Origin: Ruficoccus amylovorans
GTDB lineage: Bacteria > Verrucomicrobiota > Verrucomicrobiia > Opitutales > Cerasicoccaceae
NCBI RefSeq assembly: GCF_014230085.1
Contig: NZ_JACHVB010000034.1
Coordinates: forward strand, 124,001 to 188,000
Direction of reading: 5' to 3'
Length of the DNA stretch: 64,000 nucleotides
A program made the position numbers and the translations under genes. Positions 8,025-15,999 of this stretch are shown one piece after another. The notes beneath the pieces were generated by a model. It was not told the origin of the DNA. It worked only from the letters and a program-made list of their open reading frames with translations, and did not search any database. Each line of letters opens with the position of its first letter. Positions within the stretch are counted from its first letter, which is position 1.

Positions 8025-8915
8025 TCAGCCCTTGGCTTCGGCCAGTTTCTTCGGGCGTCGCCGCTTCAGGGTGACAATGACCTGGAGCCGCTGGTCCTGC
8101 GCGCCCTTGTAAGCGCCGCGCATGGGGGCCACGTCGTTGTAGTCGCGCCCGCAGGCCACGCGCACGTGGCGCAGACCGGCGGCCTGATTGTTGGTCGGGT
8201 CCAGCCCGTACCAGTGTCCGCCGGGGAGGTAAACCTCGACCCAGGCGTGGCTGGCGGCGGCTCCGGTCATCTCCGCGCCGGGCTGGGTCGGGTCGTAGGG
8301 CTCGATGTAGCCGCTGACGTAGCGGGCCGGGATGCCCTGCATGCGCAGGATGGCCAGCATGAGATGCGCGAAGTCCTGGCAAACGCCCTGCCGGGTCTCC
8401 AGCACGGTGGGCAGCGGGGTGCCGATGTCGGTGCTGCCGGGCGAGTAGGCGAAGTTCTCGTAAATCCAGGTGTTGAGCCCGTGGACGGCCTCGCCGATGC
8501 TCTCGGCATCGCGGAAGTTCGGGCGGTCCACCTTGTCCTTGATTCGGTAAAAGGACACCAGCTCGGTGTTCTGGATAAAGTCGAAAATCCCGATGGGCTG
8601 GCTGGCCAGGATCTGGCGGGCGTCGCCGATAGGAGTCTCCAGCACGCGGGAAAGGTCCGGGCCCTCGCGGGTCTCGACTTCGCCCACGGCATTGACGGAC
8701 AGTTCGTTGTGGCGGAAGGGGATGGAGAAATATTCGACCTTGTTGCCGAAGTAGTCCGTGTAGTGATCGACCGGCACGTTCGGGGTAATCTCCAGCTTGT
8801 GGCTGAGGATTTTCTGGGTCGGCCCGTTCTGGGGCCACACGCGCAGCTCGGCGTAAGACTCCGAGGCCGGAGTCTTGTAGCGGTAGCGGGTGGTGTGGGT
8901 GACTTTGAATCTCAT
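8025..8915 (-). CDS. Transglutaminase-like protein (COG1305), second copy
   Basis: A 296-residue protein with the bacterial transglutaminase N-terminal domain (HTTRYRYKTPASESYAELRV) and catalytic core. The triad is C179 in RQGVCQDFAHLML, H223 in ASHAWVEVYLPGG and D239 in WYGLDPTNN. The C-terminal CGRDYNDVAPMRGAYKG is characteristic of COG1305 proteins encoded beside COG2307/COG2308. It overlaps the upstream ATP-grasp/alpha-E gene by 4 bp (ATGA) and is separated from the next gene by 104 bp holding a hairpin repeat. The family is thought to act on peptide amide bonds made by its operon partners, but this is untested. Confidence 0.92.
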   Translation of the reverse strand: MRFKVTHTTRYRYKTPASESYAELRVWPQNGPTQKILSHKLEITPNVPVDHYTDYFGNKVEYFSIPFRHNELSVNAVGEVETREGPDLSRVLETPIGDARQILASQPIGIFDFIQNTELVSFYRIKDKVDRPNFRDAESIGEAVHGLNTWIYENFAYSPGSTDIGTPLPTVLETRQGVCQDFAHLMLAILRMQGIPARYVSGYIEPYDPTQPGAEMTGAAASHAWVEVYLPGGHWYGLDPTNNQAAGLRHVRVACGRDYNDVAPMRGAYKGAQDQRLQVIVTLKRRRPKKLAEAKG

Positions 8916-11485
8916 TCGTCTTCGGCGGGCCAGCTGAGCGGCAGTTGGCGCTCGGGATAAAACTCGGTCTGGTGGCTGAAAAAAGTGTCTTCGAACTGCT
9001 CGTGTAGCAATTCCAGTTCCCGTGTGAGCGATTCGAGAATAAATTTCATCTCCGGGCGCGGGGCAGCGGTTTCTTCCGGGCTGCCGTGGTCCAGCTCGTT
9101 GACCGAGGAGGGCATGAGCCGGTTAAGCGGCAGGTTTTCGACCTTGGCAATAATCTTGTCCACCGATTCGTCGAGCGTGCGGGGGGCGTTGCCGGGGCCG
9201 GAGATGGAGAGCGTGCTGATGGCGTAACGCAGTTGGCGCAGGCAATGGCTGACGGAACTCGGGTTGCAGGCGTTTTGCAGCAACAGGTTGACCACACGCT
9301 CCAGGTAGGCGCGGGAGCGGAACTCGCGCCGGTAGGCGTCGAGGGAGGTGAGCAGGCGCAGCAGGGAGGTGAGGTCGGCCTCGTCGGCGTTGCCCTCCTC
9401 GCGATTGGACTGGACCCAGGCCAGGACTTCGCGCAGGACGGTCGCCGTGCCCTGTGCCCGCTCGACGAATGAGCCGATACGGAAAAACTGCCACGAGTCG
9501 TCGTGGAGCATGGTGCGGTCGGCGGTCCCGGCGAGCCGGGCCGCGTCGTCCACGATGCGCTGGCAAATCTCGCGCAGACGGGTGCGGGAGGGGTTGGGCT
9601 TTTGGGCGGCCTCTTGCAGGAACCAGTAAAATTCGCTCAAGACCTGCCAGACTTCCGGGCTGATAGAGTCGCGGATGTGCTGCGCACCGAGGTAGGCGGC
9701 GGTGGCGCTGGAAAGGATGGACGAGGGCTCGTCGGCCTTGAGCACGAGTGCCCGGGTCAGGGCGAGGGTATCCTTGGGGGGCGACTTGCGGCGCGACCAC
9801 TGGCTCTGGCCGTTGGCGGCGGCCACGGCTTTCCACAGTGGCCAGTAGCTGCGCTGCGCGCCGCGCCCGAGCTGGTCCCAGCGGAGGGTTTCGAGGATGT
9901 TGATCTGGCGGGCGGTGTTCTGCATCCGCTCCAGGTAGCGGCCCGTCCAGTAAAGGCCCTCGGCCAGGCGGGAGCTGATGGAGTACTCGTCGGGATTGAG
10001 CGTGACCGTGCCGGGAGTGGACGCGTACTCGAAGGGCTGGGCCGGAACCCAGGTGTCCTTCATGCCCTCGGACATGATGGTGAGCGGGTTGTCGCGGTGG
10101 AGGCCCCAGCTCTGGCGGGTCAGCCCGCCGGGCAGGACGGCTGGTCTTTCGCCGAGCTGGAAAAACACCCGCAGGTACACGCTGTGCGACTTGAAGCCCT
10201 CGTTTTCGTAACAGGGAAGCTGCGAGGGATGCAGGTAGGGCTGGGCGACGAAGAGGTGCGGCCAGCGGCGGGCCAGGCGCAACAGGTGGTTACGTTTTTC
10301 AGGAAGCTTTCTCCCTCCCAGATAACGGTATAGGGTATAGCTGTCCTGAATCGGCTTGAGGACCATTTCGTCCTTGTTCGAGACGATGTAGTCGAACTGG
10401 TCCCGGTCGGCGCAGTTGTAGGTGGGGACGGATTCGAGGATGGCGTGCTCTTGCAGGTAAAAGCCGATCAGTTGCCGCGAATACCGCAGCAGGGCGCGGT
10501 TGTCGGCCACGCCGCAACCCAGGGCGTTGACGAAGCGCACGGTGCCGTTGCGCACGCAGTTGACGATCCCCGGGATGCCCGGCAGGCCGCTTTCGGCGAA
10601 GGCGATGGGGTCGATGGCGGCGCTGGCCAGCCGCCGGTAAATCACGTCCACCTGCTCCAGCCCGCGAATGGTCTTCAGGAAAACCCGGCCCTCGCGGATA
10701 AGCAGGTCCGCCGGGCGCACCATGGCGATCCCGAGTTGGCGGGCCAGGAAGCTCTCGTCAAAGTACGCCTGGTTGGTTTCGCCGCGGGTGAGCAGGACGA
10801 TGTGCGGGTTGGACTGGCCGGAGGCGGCACGGAGGTTTTCGGAAAACTGCGTGATGAACGGCGCGACCGGGCTGATGTCCATCGACTGGAACAACTCTGG
10901 AAAGGCCTGCGCGAGCATGCGCCGATTCTGCATGACGAAGGACAGTCCGAAAGCTGTCGCCATATGGTTCTCCAGCACGCGCCAGTAGCCGTCCTCGCCT
11001 CGGACGAGGTCGAAGGCCCCGATATGGCAATACTGCCCGCCGGGTACATCGACCGTGGTCAGCGGGCGCTGAAAGGCCGGGTCGCCCAGCGCGATGCCGT
11101 ACGGGAGGATGCGCTGGCGCAGGATTTCCTGCCCGTTGTGCATGTCCCGGATAAACGCGTTGAAGGCGCGGGCGCGTTGGAGGATGCCCTCGCGCAGCAG
11201 TTCCCACTCGTCGCGGGGGATGATCCGCGGGAGCACATCTAGCCTCCAGTCGGCTTCGCGGGGCTTGCCCTCCTCGACCACACCGAAGTGGATGCCCACG
11301 TCGCGAGCCGAACGCTCCAGCCGCTCCTGGCGCTCACGCACATCGGCGGGGCTGAGGGACTCGAAGACCTCCATCACGGGCGCGTAGTGCGAAGCCTCGC
11401 CATGCGCGGGATGGGTGAGTTCATCGCGTGTGCTGTTGGCGGCCTTGAAGTGTGCGTACTTGCGTTGCTTGCGGGCGGCGGTCAT
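8912..11485 (-). CDS. Circularly permuted ATP-grasp / alpha-E fusion protein (COG2308-COG2307)
   Basis: An 857-residue fusion of two proteins that are often separate. Residues from about 40 to 510 form a circularly permuted ATP-grasp (COG2308): PRIIPRDEWELLREGILQRA, GVDV-type TTVDVPGGQYCHIGAFDLVR, VLENHMATAFGLSFVMQNRR, LLTRGETNQAYFDESFLARQ and the ATP-binding DEMVLKPIQDSYTLY. Residues from about 520 onward form the helical alpha-E domain (COG2307): SISSRLAEGLYWTGRYLERM, ADRTMLHDDSWQFFRIGSFVE and ERVVNLLLQNACNPSSVSHC. ATP-grasp enzymes ligate a carboxylate to an amine, so the likely role is peptide-type ligation; the substrate is unknown. It heads the four-gene cassette. Confidence 0.93.
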   Translation of the reverse strand: MTAARKQRKYAHFKAANSTRDELTHPAHGEASHYAPVMEVFESLSPADVRERQERLERSARDVGIHFGVVEEGKPREADWRLDVLPRIIPRDEWELLREGILQRARAFNAFIRDMHNGQEILRQRILPYGIALGDPAFQRPLTTVDVPGGQYCHIGAFDLVRGEDGYWRVLENHMATAFGLSFVMQNRRMLAQAFPELFQSMDISPVAPFITQFSENLRAASGQSNPHIVLLTRGETNQAYFDESFLARQLGIAMVRPADLLIREGRVFLKTIRGLEQVDVIYRRLASAAIDPIAFAESGLPGIPGIVNCVRNGTVRFVNALGCGVADNRALLRYSRQLIGFYLQEHAILESVPTYNCADRDQFDYIVSNKDEMVLKPIQDSYTLYRYLGGRKLPEKRNHLLRLARRWPHLFVAQPYLHPSQLPCYENEGFKSHSVYLRVFFQLGERPAVLPGGLTRQSWGLHRDNPLTIMSEGMKDTWVPAQPFEYASTPGTVTLNPDEYSISSRLAEGLYWTGRYLERMQNTARQINILETLRWDQLGRGAQRSYWPLWKAVAAANGQSQWSRRKSPPKDTLALTRALVLKADEPSSILSSATAAYLGAQHIRDSISPEVWQVLSEFYWFLQEAAQKPNPSRTRLREICQRIVDDAARLAGTADRTMLHDDSWQFFRIGSFVERAQGTATVLREVLAWVQSNREEGNADEADLTSLLRLLTSLDAYRREFRSRAYLERVVNLLLQNACNPSSVSHCLRQLRYAISTLSISGPGNAPRTLDESVDKIIAKVENLPLNRLMPSSVNELDHGSPEETAAPRPEMKFILESLTRELELLHEQFEDTFFSHQTEFYPERQLPLSWPAEDE

Positions 11486-11567
11486 ACGTCCGGACAGGAG
11501 AATGAGCGCTCTATTCTCCGCTGCCGGGTGGCTTATTCAACCAAGAACTCTACTTTTTTCAGCGTCT

Positions 11568-12359
11568 CTAGAATCGCGGGACGGCGGCGAGGAGTTTTTT
11601 CGTGTAGTCGGACTGCGGGTTGGCGTAAATCTCGTCCGCCGGGGCCTGTTCGACGATTTTGCCGCCGGTCATGACGAGCACGTCGTCGCTGATGTGCTCA
11701 ACCACGGCCAGGTCGTGCGCGATGAAAAGGTAGGTTAACCCCAGCTCTTCCTGAAGGTCCTGGAGCAGGTTGATGATCTGGGCCTGGATAGACACGTCGA
11801 GCGCGCTGACCGGCTCGTCGCAGATGATGAACTCCGGCTCCACGGCGAGGGCACGGGCGATGCCGATGCGCTGGCGCTGCCCGCCGGAAAACTCGTGCGG
11901 GTAGCGGTCCATCTGCTCGGCGGTCAGCCCGACGCGCTCCAGCAGTTGGGCCACACGGGCGCGGCGGTCGTTCTTCGTCATGCGCGGGAAGTGGATTTCC
12001 AGCGGCTCGGCCACGATCTGGAAAATCGTCATGCGCGGGTTGAGCGAGTTAAACGGGTCTTGAAAGACCATCTGCATGCGCTTGCGCACGGGAAAAAACT
12101 CGCTCTCGGACAGCCCGGTCAACTCGGTCCCGTCAAAGCGGATCGATCCCGCCGTGACCGGCGCAAGCCGGATGAGCGAGCGCCCGATAGTGGTCTTGCC
12201 GCTGCCGGATTCGCCGACCAGCCCGGTGGTCTTGCCCCGGCGGCAGGTGAACGACACCCCGTCCACCGCCCGCACATGGTCGGTTACGCGGCGCATCAAC
12301 CCGCTGTACACCGGGTAGTGGACTTTGAGGTCGGTCACTTCTAACAAAGGAGCTGTCAC
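11568..12359 (-). CDS. oppF: Oligopeptide ABC transporter ATPase OppF
   Basis: A 263-residue ABC ATPase of the OppF/DppF type. Walker A is [11 protein letters not shown], the Q-loop is [16 protein letters not shown], the signature is [15 protein letters not shown], Walker B is [13 protein letters not shown] and the switch histidine is in [11 protein letters not shown]. The OppF insertion between strand 1 and Walker A ([20 protein letters not shown]) distinguishes it from OppD. The start is GTG. It lacks most of the C-terminal oligopeptide-transporter Fe-S extension of longer homologues. It is last in the second opp operon and may also energise the ATPase-less set downstream. Confidence 0.93.
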   Translation of the reverse strand: MTAPLLEVTDLKVHYPVYSGLMRRVTDHVRAVDGVSFTCRRGKTTGLVGESGSGKTTIGRSLIRLAPVTAGSIRFDGTELTGLSESEFFPVRKRMQMVFQDPFNSLNPRMTIFQIVAEPLEIHFPRMTKNDRRARVAQLLERVGLTAEQMDRYPHEFSGGQRQRIGIARALAVEPEFIICDEPVSALDVSIQAQIINLLQDLQEELGLTYLFIAHDLAVVEHISDDVLVMTGGKIVEQAPADEIYANPQSDYTKKLLAAVPRF

Positions 12360-12367
12360 GGGGGGAA

Positions 12368-12470
12368 GTTTGAGAGTTTGAAGGTTTGAGAGTTAGGTGG
12401 GGAGCGTCTGCGTTGAGTATGAATGAGCTTCGTGCTCTTCGTGTCTTCTTCGTGTCCTTCGTGACCCATT
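12368..12470. repeat. Two short tandem arrays between oppD and oppF
   Basis: Positions 12368-12395 hold GTTTGAGA, GTTTGAAG, GTTTGAGA and GTTA, the same unit as at 3241-3273. Positions 12427-12463 hold a second family in which CTTCGTG recurs four times with 2-4 bp variations (CTTCGTG, CTCTTCGTG, TCTTCTTCGTG, TCCTTCGTG). Neither is coding; both sit within a transporter operon. Confidence 0.75.
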
Positions 12471-12478
12471 TAAAAAAA

Positions 12479-13312
12479 CTAACTCCCCAGTGTGGCGTAG
12501 TCGATGGTGGTGAGGCGCTTCTCGTGGGCACCGAGGCGGGGGATGCAGGCGATGAGGGCCTTGGTGTAGGGGTGTTGCGGATTGCGCAAAACCTCTTCGG
12601 TCGGCCCGGCCTCGACAATCTCGCCCCGGAACATGACCACGACCCGGTCGGCGAAGCCGGAGACGATCCCGAAGTTGTGCGTGATGAGGATGATCGACAT
12701 GGTGCGGCGCTGGCGCAGGTCGGCCAGCAGGTCCATGATCTGTTTCTGGATGGTCACGTCGAGCGCGGTGGTGGGCTCGTCGGCCACGAGGATGCGCGGC
12801 TCGCAGGCCAGCGCCATCGCGATCATGACGCGCTGCTGCATGCCGCCGGAAAGCTCGTGCGGGTAGGCGCGGTGGCGCTTCTCGGGATCGCGGATGCCGA
12901 CCGAGCGCAGCGCTTCGATCACGCGCCCGGTCACGTCTTTCTCTTGCGGGAAGTGCAGCCGGATCGCCTCGGCGATCTGGTTGCCGATGGTAAAAACCGG
13001 GTTGAGCGAAGTCGAGGCGTCCTGAAAAATGTACGCGATGTCCCGGCCCCGGATGCCGCGCAGTTCGCGCGGGCTCATCGCCATCACGTCGCGGCCGTCG
13101 TAGAGGATTTTTCCCGACACCCGGCAGCCCGGCGGCGGCGGCAAGAGCCGGGTCAGCGAGAGCGCGGTGACGGATTTGCCACTGCCGGACTCCCCGACCA
13201 CGGCCAGCGTCTCACCCTCCTGAAGCGCGAACCCGATCCCCTTGACCGCCTCCAGCGTGCGCTCGCGGTTGTGGAAGGAGATCTTCAGGTCTTCGATTTT
13301 CAGGAGGTCCAT
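12479..13312 (-). CDS. oppD: Oligopeptide ABC transporter ATPase OppD
   Basis: A 277-residue ABC ATPase of the OppD/DppD type. Walker A is GESGSGKSVTALS, the Q-loop is YIFQDASTSLNPVFTIG, the signature is LSGGMQQRVMIAMAL, Walker B is ILVADEPTTALD and the switch histidine is in LITHNFGIVSG. The C-terminal GPTEEVLRNPQHPYTKALIA is the OppD/OppF tail. The ATG at 13312 follows the fused permease gene by a 155-bp gap filled with an inverted tandem-repeat element. It pairs with OppF to power the permeases. Confidence 0.94.
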   Translation of the reverse strand: MDLLKIEDLKISFHNRERTLEAVKGIGFALQEGETLAVVGESGSGKSVTALSLTRLLPPPPGCRVSGKILYDGRDVMAMSPRELRGIRGRDIAYIFQDASTSLNPVFTIGNQIAEAIRLHFPQEKDVTGRVIEALRSVGIRDPEKRHRAYPHELSGGMQQRVMIAMALACEPRILVADEPTTALDVTIQKQIMDLLADLRQRRTMSIILITHNFGIVSGFADRVVVMFRGEIVEAGPTEEVLRNPQHPYTKALIACIPRLGAHEKRLTTIDYATLGS

Positions 13313-13321
13313 AAGGCTTTT

Positions 13322-13463
13322 TTTAAATTCGTAGATTTAGGGATTCGTAAATTCGTAGATTAAAATGGTGGAGGGATGAAAAGAGGAGCGGGGCAGAATT
13401 CGGCCATGCTGTTACTGCCTTTTTTAATTTATGAATCTATGAATTTATAAATTTACGAATCCC
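13322..13463. repeat. Inverted pair of ATTCGTAA-type 8-mer arrays
   Basis: The left arm (about 13325-13362) contains AAATTCGTAGATTTAGGG and ATTCGTAAATTCGTAGATTA. The right arm (about 13423-13460) contains TTATGAATCTATGAATTTAT then AAATTTACGAATC. The arms are roughly complementary and both show a period near 8 bp. The array lies between the fused permease gene and oppD and is AT-rich against its surroundings. Confidence 0.75.
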
Positions 13464-13467
13464 CCAG

Positions 13468-15999
13468 CTACTGCTGGGACCGCGTGCGCGGATCAACAAT
13501 ATCCCGCAGGGTATCGCCGATGAGGTTGAAGGCAATCACGGTTATGAAGATAGCTGCGCCCGGCGTGAGCAGCCACCAGAAGTTGAGGAAGAAGACTTTC
13601 ATGTCCTGCTGGGACTGCTGGAGCATCAGCCCCCACGAGGCGGAGGGCTCCTGAATGCCCAGCCCGAGAAAGCTCAAGGCGGCCTCGCCCAGAATGTAGC
13701 CGGGGATGGAGAGTGTGGCGGCGACCAGCAGGTAGCTGGCGAGGTTGGGCAGAAGGTGTTTTAAGAGGATTTTCCCGGTTCCCTGGCCCATGCTCTCGGC
13801 GGCGAGGATGAATTGCCGCGAGCGGATGGACAGGCTCATCCCGCGCAGGACACGGGCGGTCCCGGCCCAGCCCACGAGCGAGAGGATGATAATGATGACC
13901 ACAAACATCTGCCCGGACTCGAAGTGCGGGGCCAGCGCCGAACGCAGCGCCAGCAGCAGGTAGAGGCCGGGGATGGCCATGAGAAACTCCACCAGCCGCA
14001 TGGCCAGAAAGTCGAAGCGCCCGCCAAAGTACCCGGCCAGTCCGCCCACGAGGAAGCCGACTGTCATGGTAATCCCGATACCGATCAGGCCGATGGTGAG
14101 CGAAATTTGCGAGCCGAAGAGCAAGCGCGAATAAATGTCGCGGCCGGTCGAGTCGCTGCCCAGCAGAAAGACCGGGTACGCCGCCGGGTCGATCTCGTGG
14201 CCGAGCTTTTGCTCCAGTGCCGCGTAGTCGGGCAGCAGCAGGTGGCGGTTGGTTTTGATGAACCCGAACAACTCGTACTCGAAGCCCTTGCCGAAGATTT
14301 TCAGGGGGATGCTTTCCCCCGCGACCGGTTCGTACTTGGCGGCGGTGGGGTCGATGTTCTCGTAAATCCTGATCGCCGGGCCGCCGTCCCAGGTCAGGGC
14401 GGTGGGCGGGTGAAAGGTCTGGCCGAGGTTGAGGTCGGACACGCGGTGCGTGGCCAGAAACGGCGCGAAGGCCGCCCCGAAGTACAACGCGCCCAGCACG
14501 CAGGCGGCGGCCAGCCCGACCGGGCGGCGCACCAGTTGCCGGGCGATGGTGACGAAGGTCGGCCAGGCTACTTTTATAATAAAGGCGGCGACCAGCAACA
14601 GGACGGTCAGTCCGGCCCACTTGACCCACGCGATGAGCGCCTGCATGGCCCCGGTGTCACCCCAGGGGATGTAGGAAATCCCGGCCAGGATGGCCACAAC
14701 CACGGCGACGAGGGCGGCGGCGGGCTTCCACTGGCCCTTGCGGGCGATGCCGCCGGTGCCGGACTCCAGCCGGATGCGCGGGTCGCTCCAGGCCAGCAGC
14801 AGGTCGGCCACGAGGTTGCCCAGCATGAGCATGGTGCAGCCCATCATGACCGCCGCCAGCACCACGGCGTGGTCCTTGCGGGTAAAGGCTTCAAACACCA
14901 GCAGCCCCAGGCCGGGGTAGTTCATGACCTTTTCCACCAGCACCGCGCCGCTGAGCAGACCCGCCAGCGCGAAGCCGAGCGAGGTCAGCAGCGGGTTGAT
15001 GGCGTTGCGCAGGACGTGCCGGAACATGATAGCCCGCTCGGACACGCCCTTGGCCCGCGCCGTCGTGACAAAGTCCGACTGCATGTAGTCGAGGAAGTTG
15101 GCGCGCATGATGCGCATCATCCCGGCGATGCTTCCGACCCCGAGCACGAAGGTCGGCAGGATCAGGTGGTGGGCGTAGTCGGCCCAGCGGGCGGGCAGCG
15201 GCATGAAGCTGCTGGCCAGTGAGGACAGCCCCCCGGTCGGGAAAAGCCCGGACTTGGCCGCGAAGAAGACCATCAGGATGGCGAGGAAAAACTCGGGGAT
15301 CGACAGCGCCGCGTAGGCGAAGATCGAGCTGAGCCGGTCAAAGAGCCGGTTGCGCCGGATCGCCGCCAGCACGCCCATTGGCACGGCCACCACCCAGGCG
15401 AAAGCCAGCGCGCAGAGCGAGAGCGCGAAGGTGGCGGGCAGGCGTTGGGCGATGAGGTCCGCCACCGGGATGTTGTAGGCCCAGGACTGGCCGAGGCTCG
15501 GCTTGCCCCAGCGCAGGTCAAGGATGGTGTAGGTCCGCGTGACCACTCGCTCCTGCCAACGGTAGGCGACGAGCCGCTGCGGGCCGTTGTCGCCCGTGCG
15601 GTGGAGCAGGGTGGGCAGGGGGGCGCTCTCGAAGGGCGAGCGCAGCGCCTCCGCCGTGCGTGTGAGCCGTTTCGCCAGCGGGGTGATCTTTTCCGGCGGC
15701 ACCGGGGCGAAGACCGTTTCCCGCACGGTCTTGCTCTCGTGGCCGAGGAATTTCAGGGGCGAGAGGTTATTTAACCAAAACGCGTACTGCACGTACCAGG
15801 CGGTCGGCTCGCCTTTGGCATCGACCAGCCCGTAGTCGCGCTCCATCTGGGCGATCAGTTCGGCGGAAATATCGGGCCGGGCACGGGCTTCGCTGAGGAA
15901 GTCGCCGGGGGCGAGGCTCATCAGGTAAAAGACCAGCGCGCTGACCCCGAAGAGCACCGGGATGACGGACAGGAGGCGGCGGATGATGAAGCTGATCAT
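13468..15999 (-). CDS. Fused oligopeptide permease OppB-OppC (single chain)
   Basis: An 843-residue protein carrying two complete permeases. Residues 1 to about 390 are OppB-like: ISFIIRRLLSVIPVLFGVSA, PVADLIAQRLPATFALSLCA, the EAA loop TARAKGVSERAIMFRHVLR and LLLAWSDPRIRL. A linker of about 110 residues with extra membrane segments follows. The rest is OppC-like: FLLGSDSTGRDIYSRLLFGS, the EAA loop AESMGQGTGKILLKHLLPNL and GDTLRDIVDPRTRSQQ. I see no stop or frame change between the halves, so both ABC half-channels are one chain. The start is the ATG at 15999, overlapping the oppA stop by 4 bp. Confidence 0.93.
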   Translation of the reverse strand: MISFIIRRLLSVIPVLFGVSALVFYLMSLAPGDFLSEARARPDISAELIAQMERDYGLVDAKGEPTAWYVQYAFWLNNLSPLKFLGHESKTVRETVFAPVPPEKITPLAKRLTRTAEALRSPFESAPLPTLLHRTGDNGPQRLVAYRWQERVVTRTYTILDLRWGKPSLGQSWAYNIPVADLIAQRLPATFALSLCALAFAWVVAVPMGVLAAIRRNRLFDRLSSIFAYAALSIPEFFLAILMVFFAAKSGLFPTGGLSSLASSFMPLPARWADYAHHLILPTFVLGVGSIAGMMRIMRANFLDYMQSDFVTTARAKGVSERAIMFRHVLRNAINPLLTSLGFALAGLLSGAVLVEKVMNYPGLGLLVFEAFTRKDHAVVLAAVMMGCTMLMLGNLVADLLLAWSDPRIRLESGTGGIARKGQWKPAAALVAVVVAILAGISYIPWGDTGAMQALIAWVKWAGLTVLLLVAAFIIKVAWPTFVTIARQLVRRPVGLAAACVLGALYFGAAFAPFLATHRVSDLNLGQTFHPPTALTWDGGPAIRIYENIDPTAAKYEPVAGESIPLKIFGKGFEYELFGFIKTNRHLLLPDYAALEQKLGHEIDPAAYPVFLLGSDSTGRDIYSRLLFGSQISLTIGLIGIGITMTVGFLVGGLAGYFGGRFDFLAMRLVEFLMAIPGLYLLLALRSALAPHFESGQMFVVIIIILSLVGWAGTARVLRGMSLSIRSRQFILAAESMGQGTGKILLKHLLPNLASYLLVAATLSIPGYILGEAALSFLGLGIQEPSASWGLMLQQSQQDMKVFFLNFWWLLTPGAAIFITVIAFNLIGDTLRDIVDPRTRSQQ

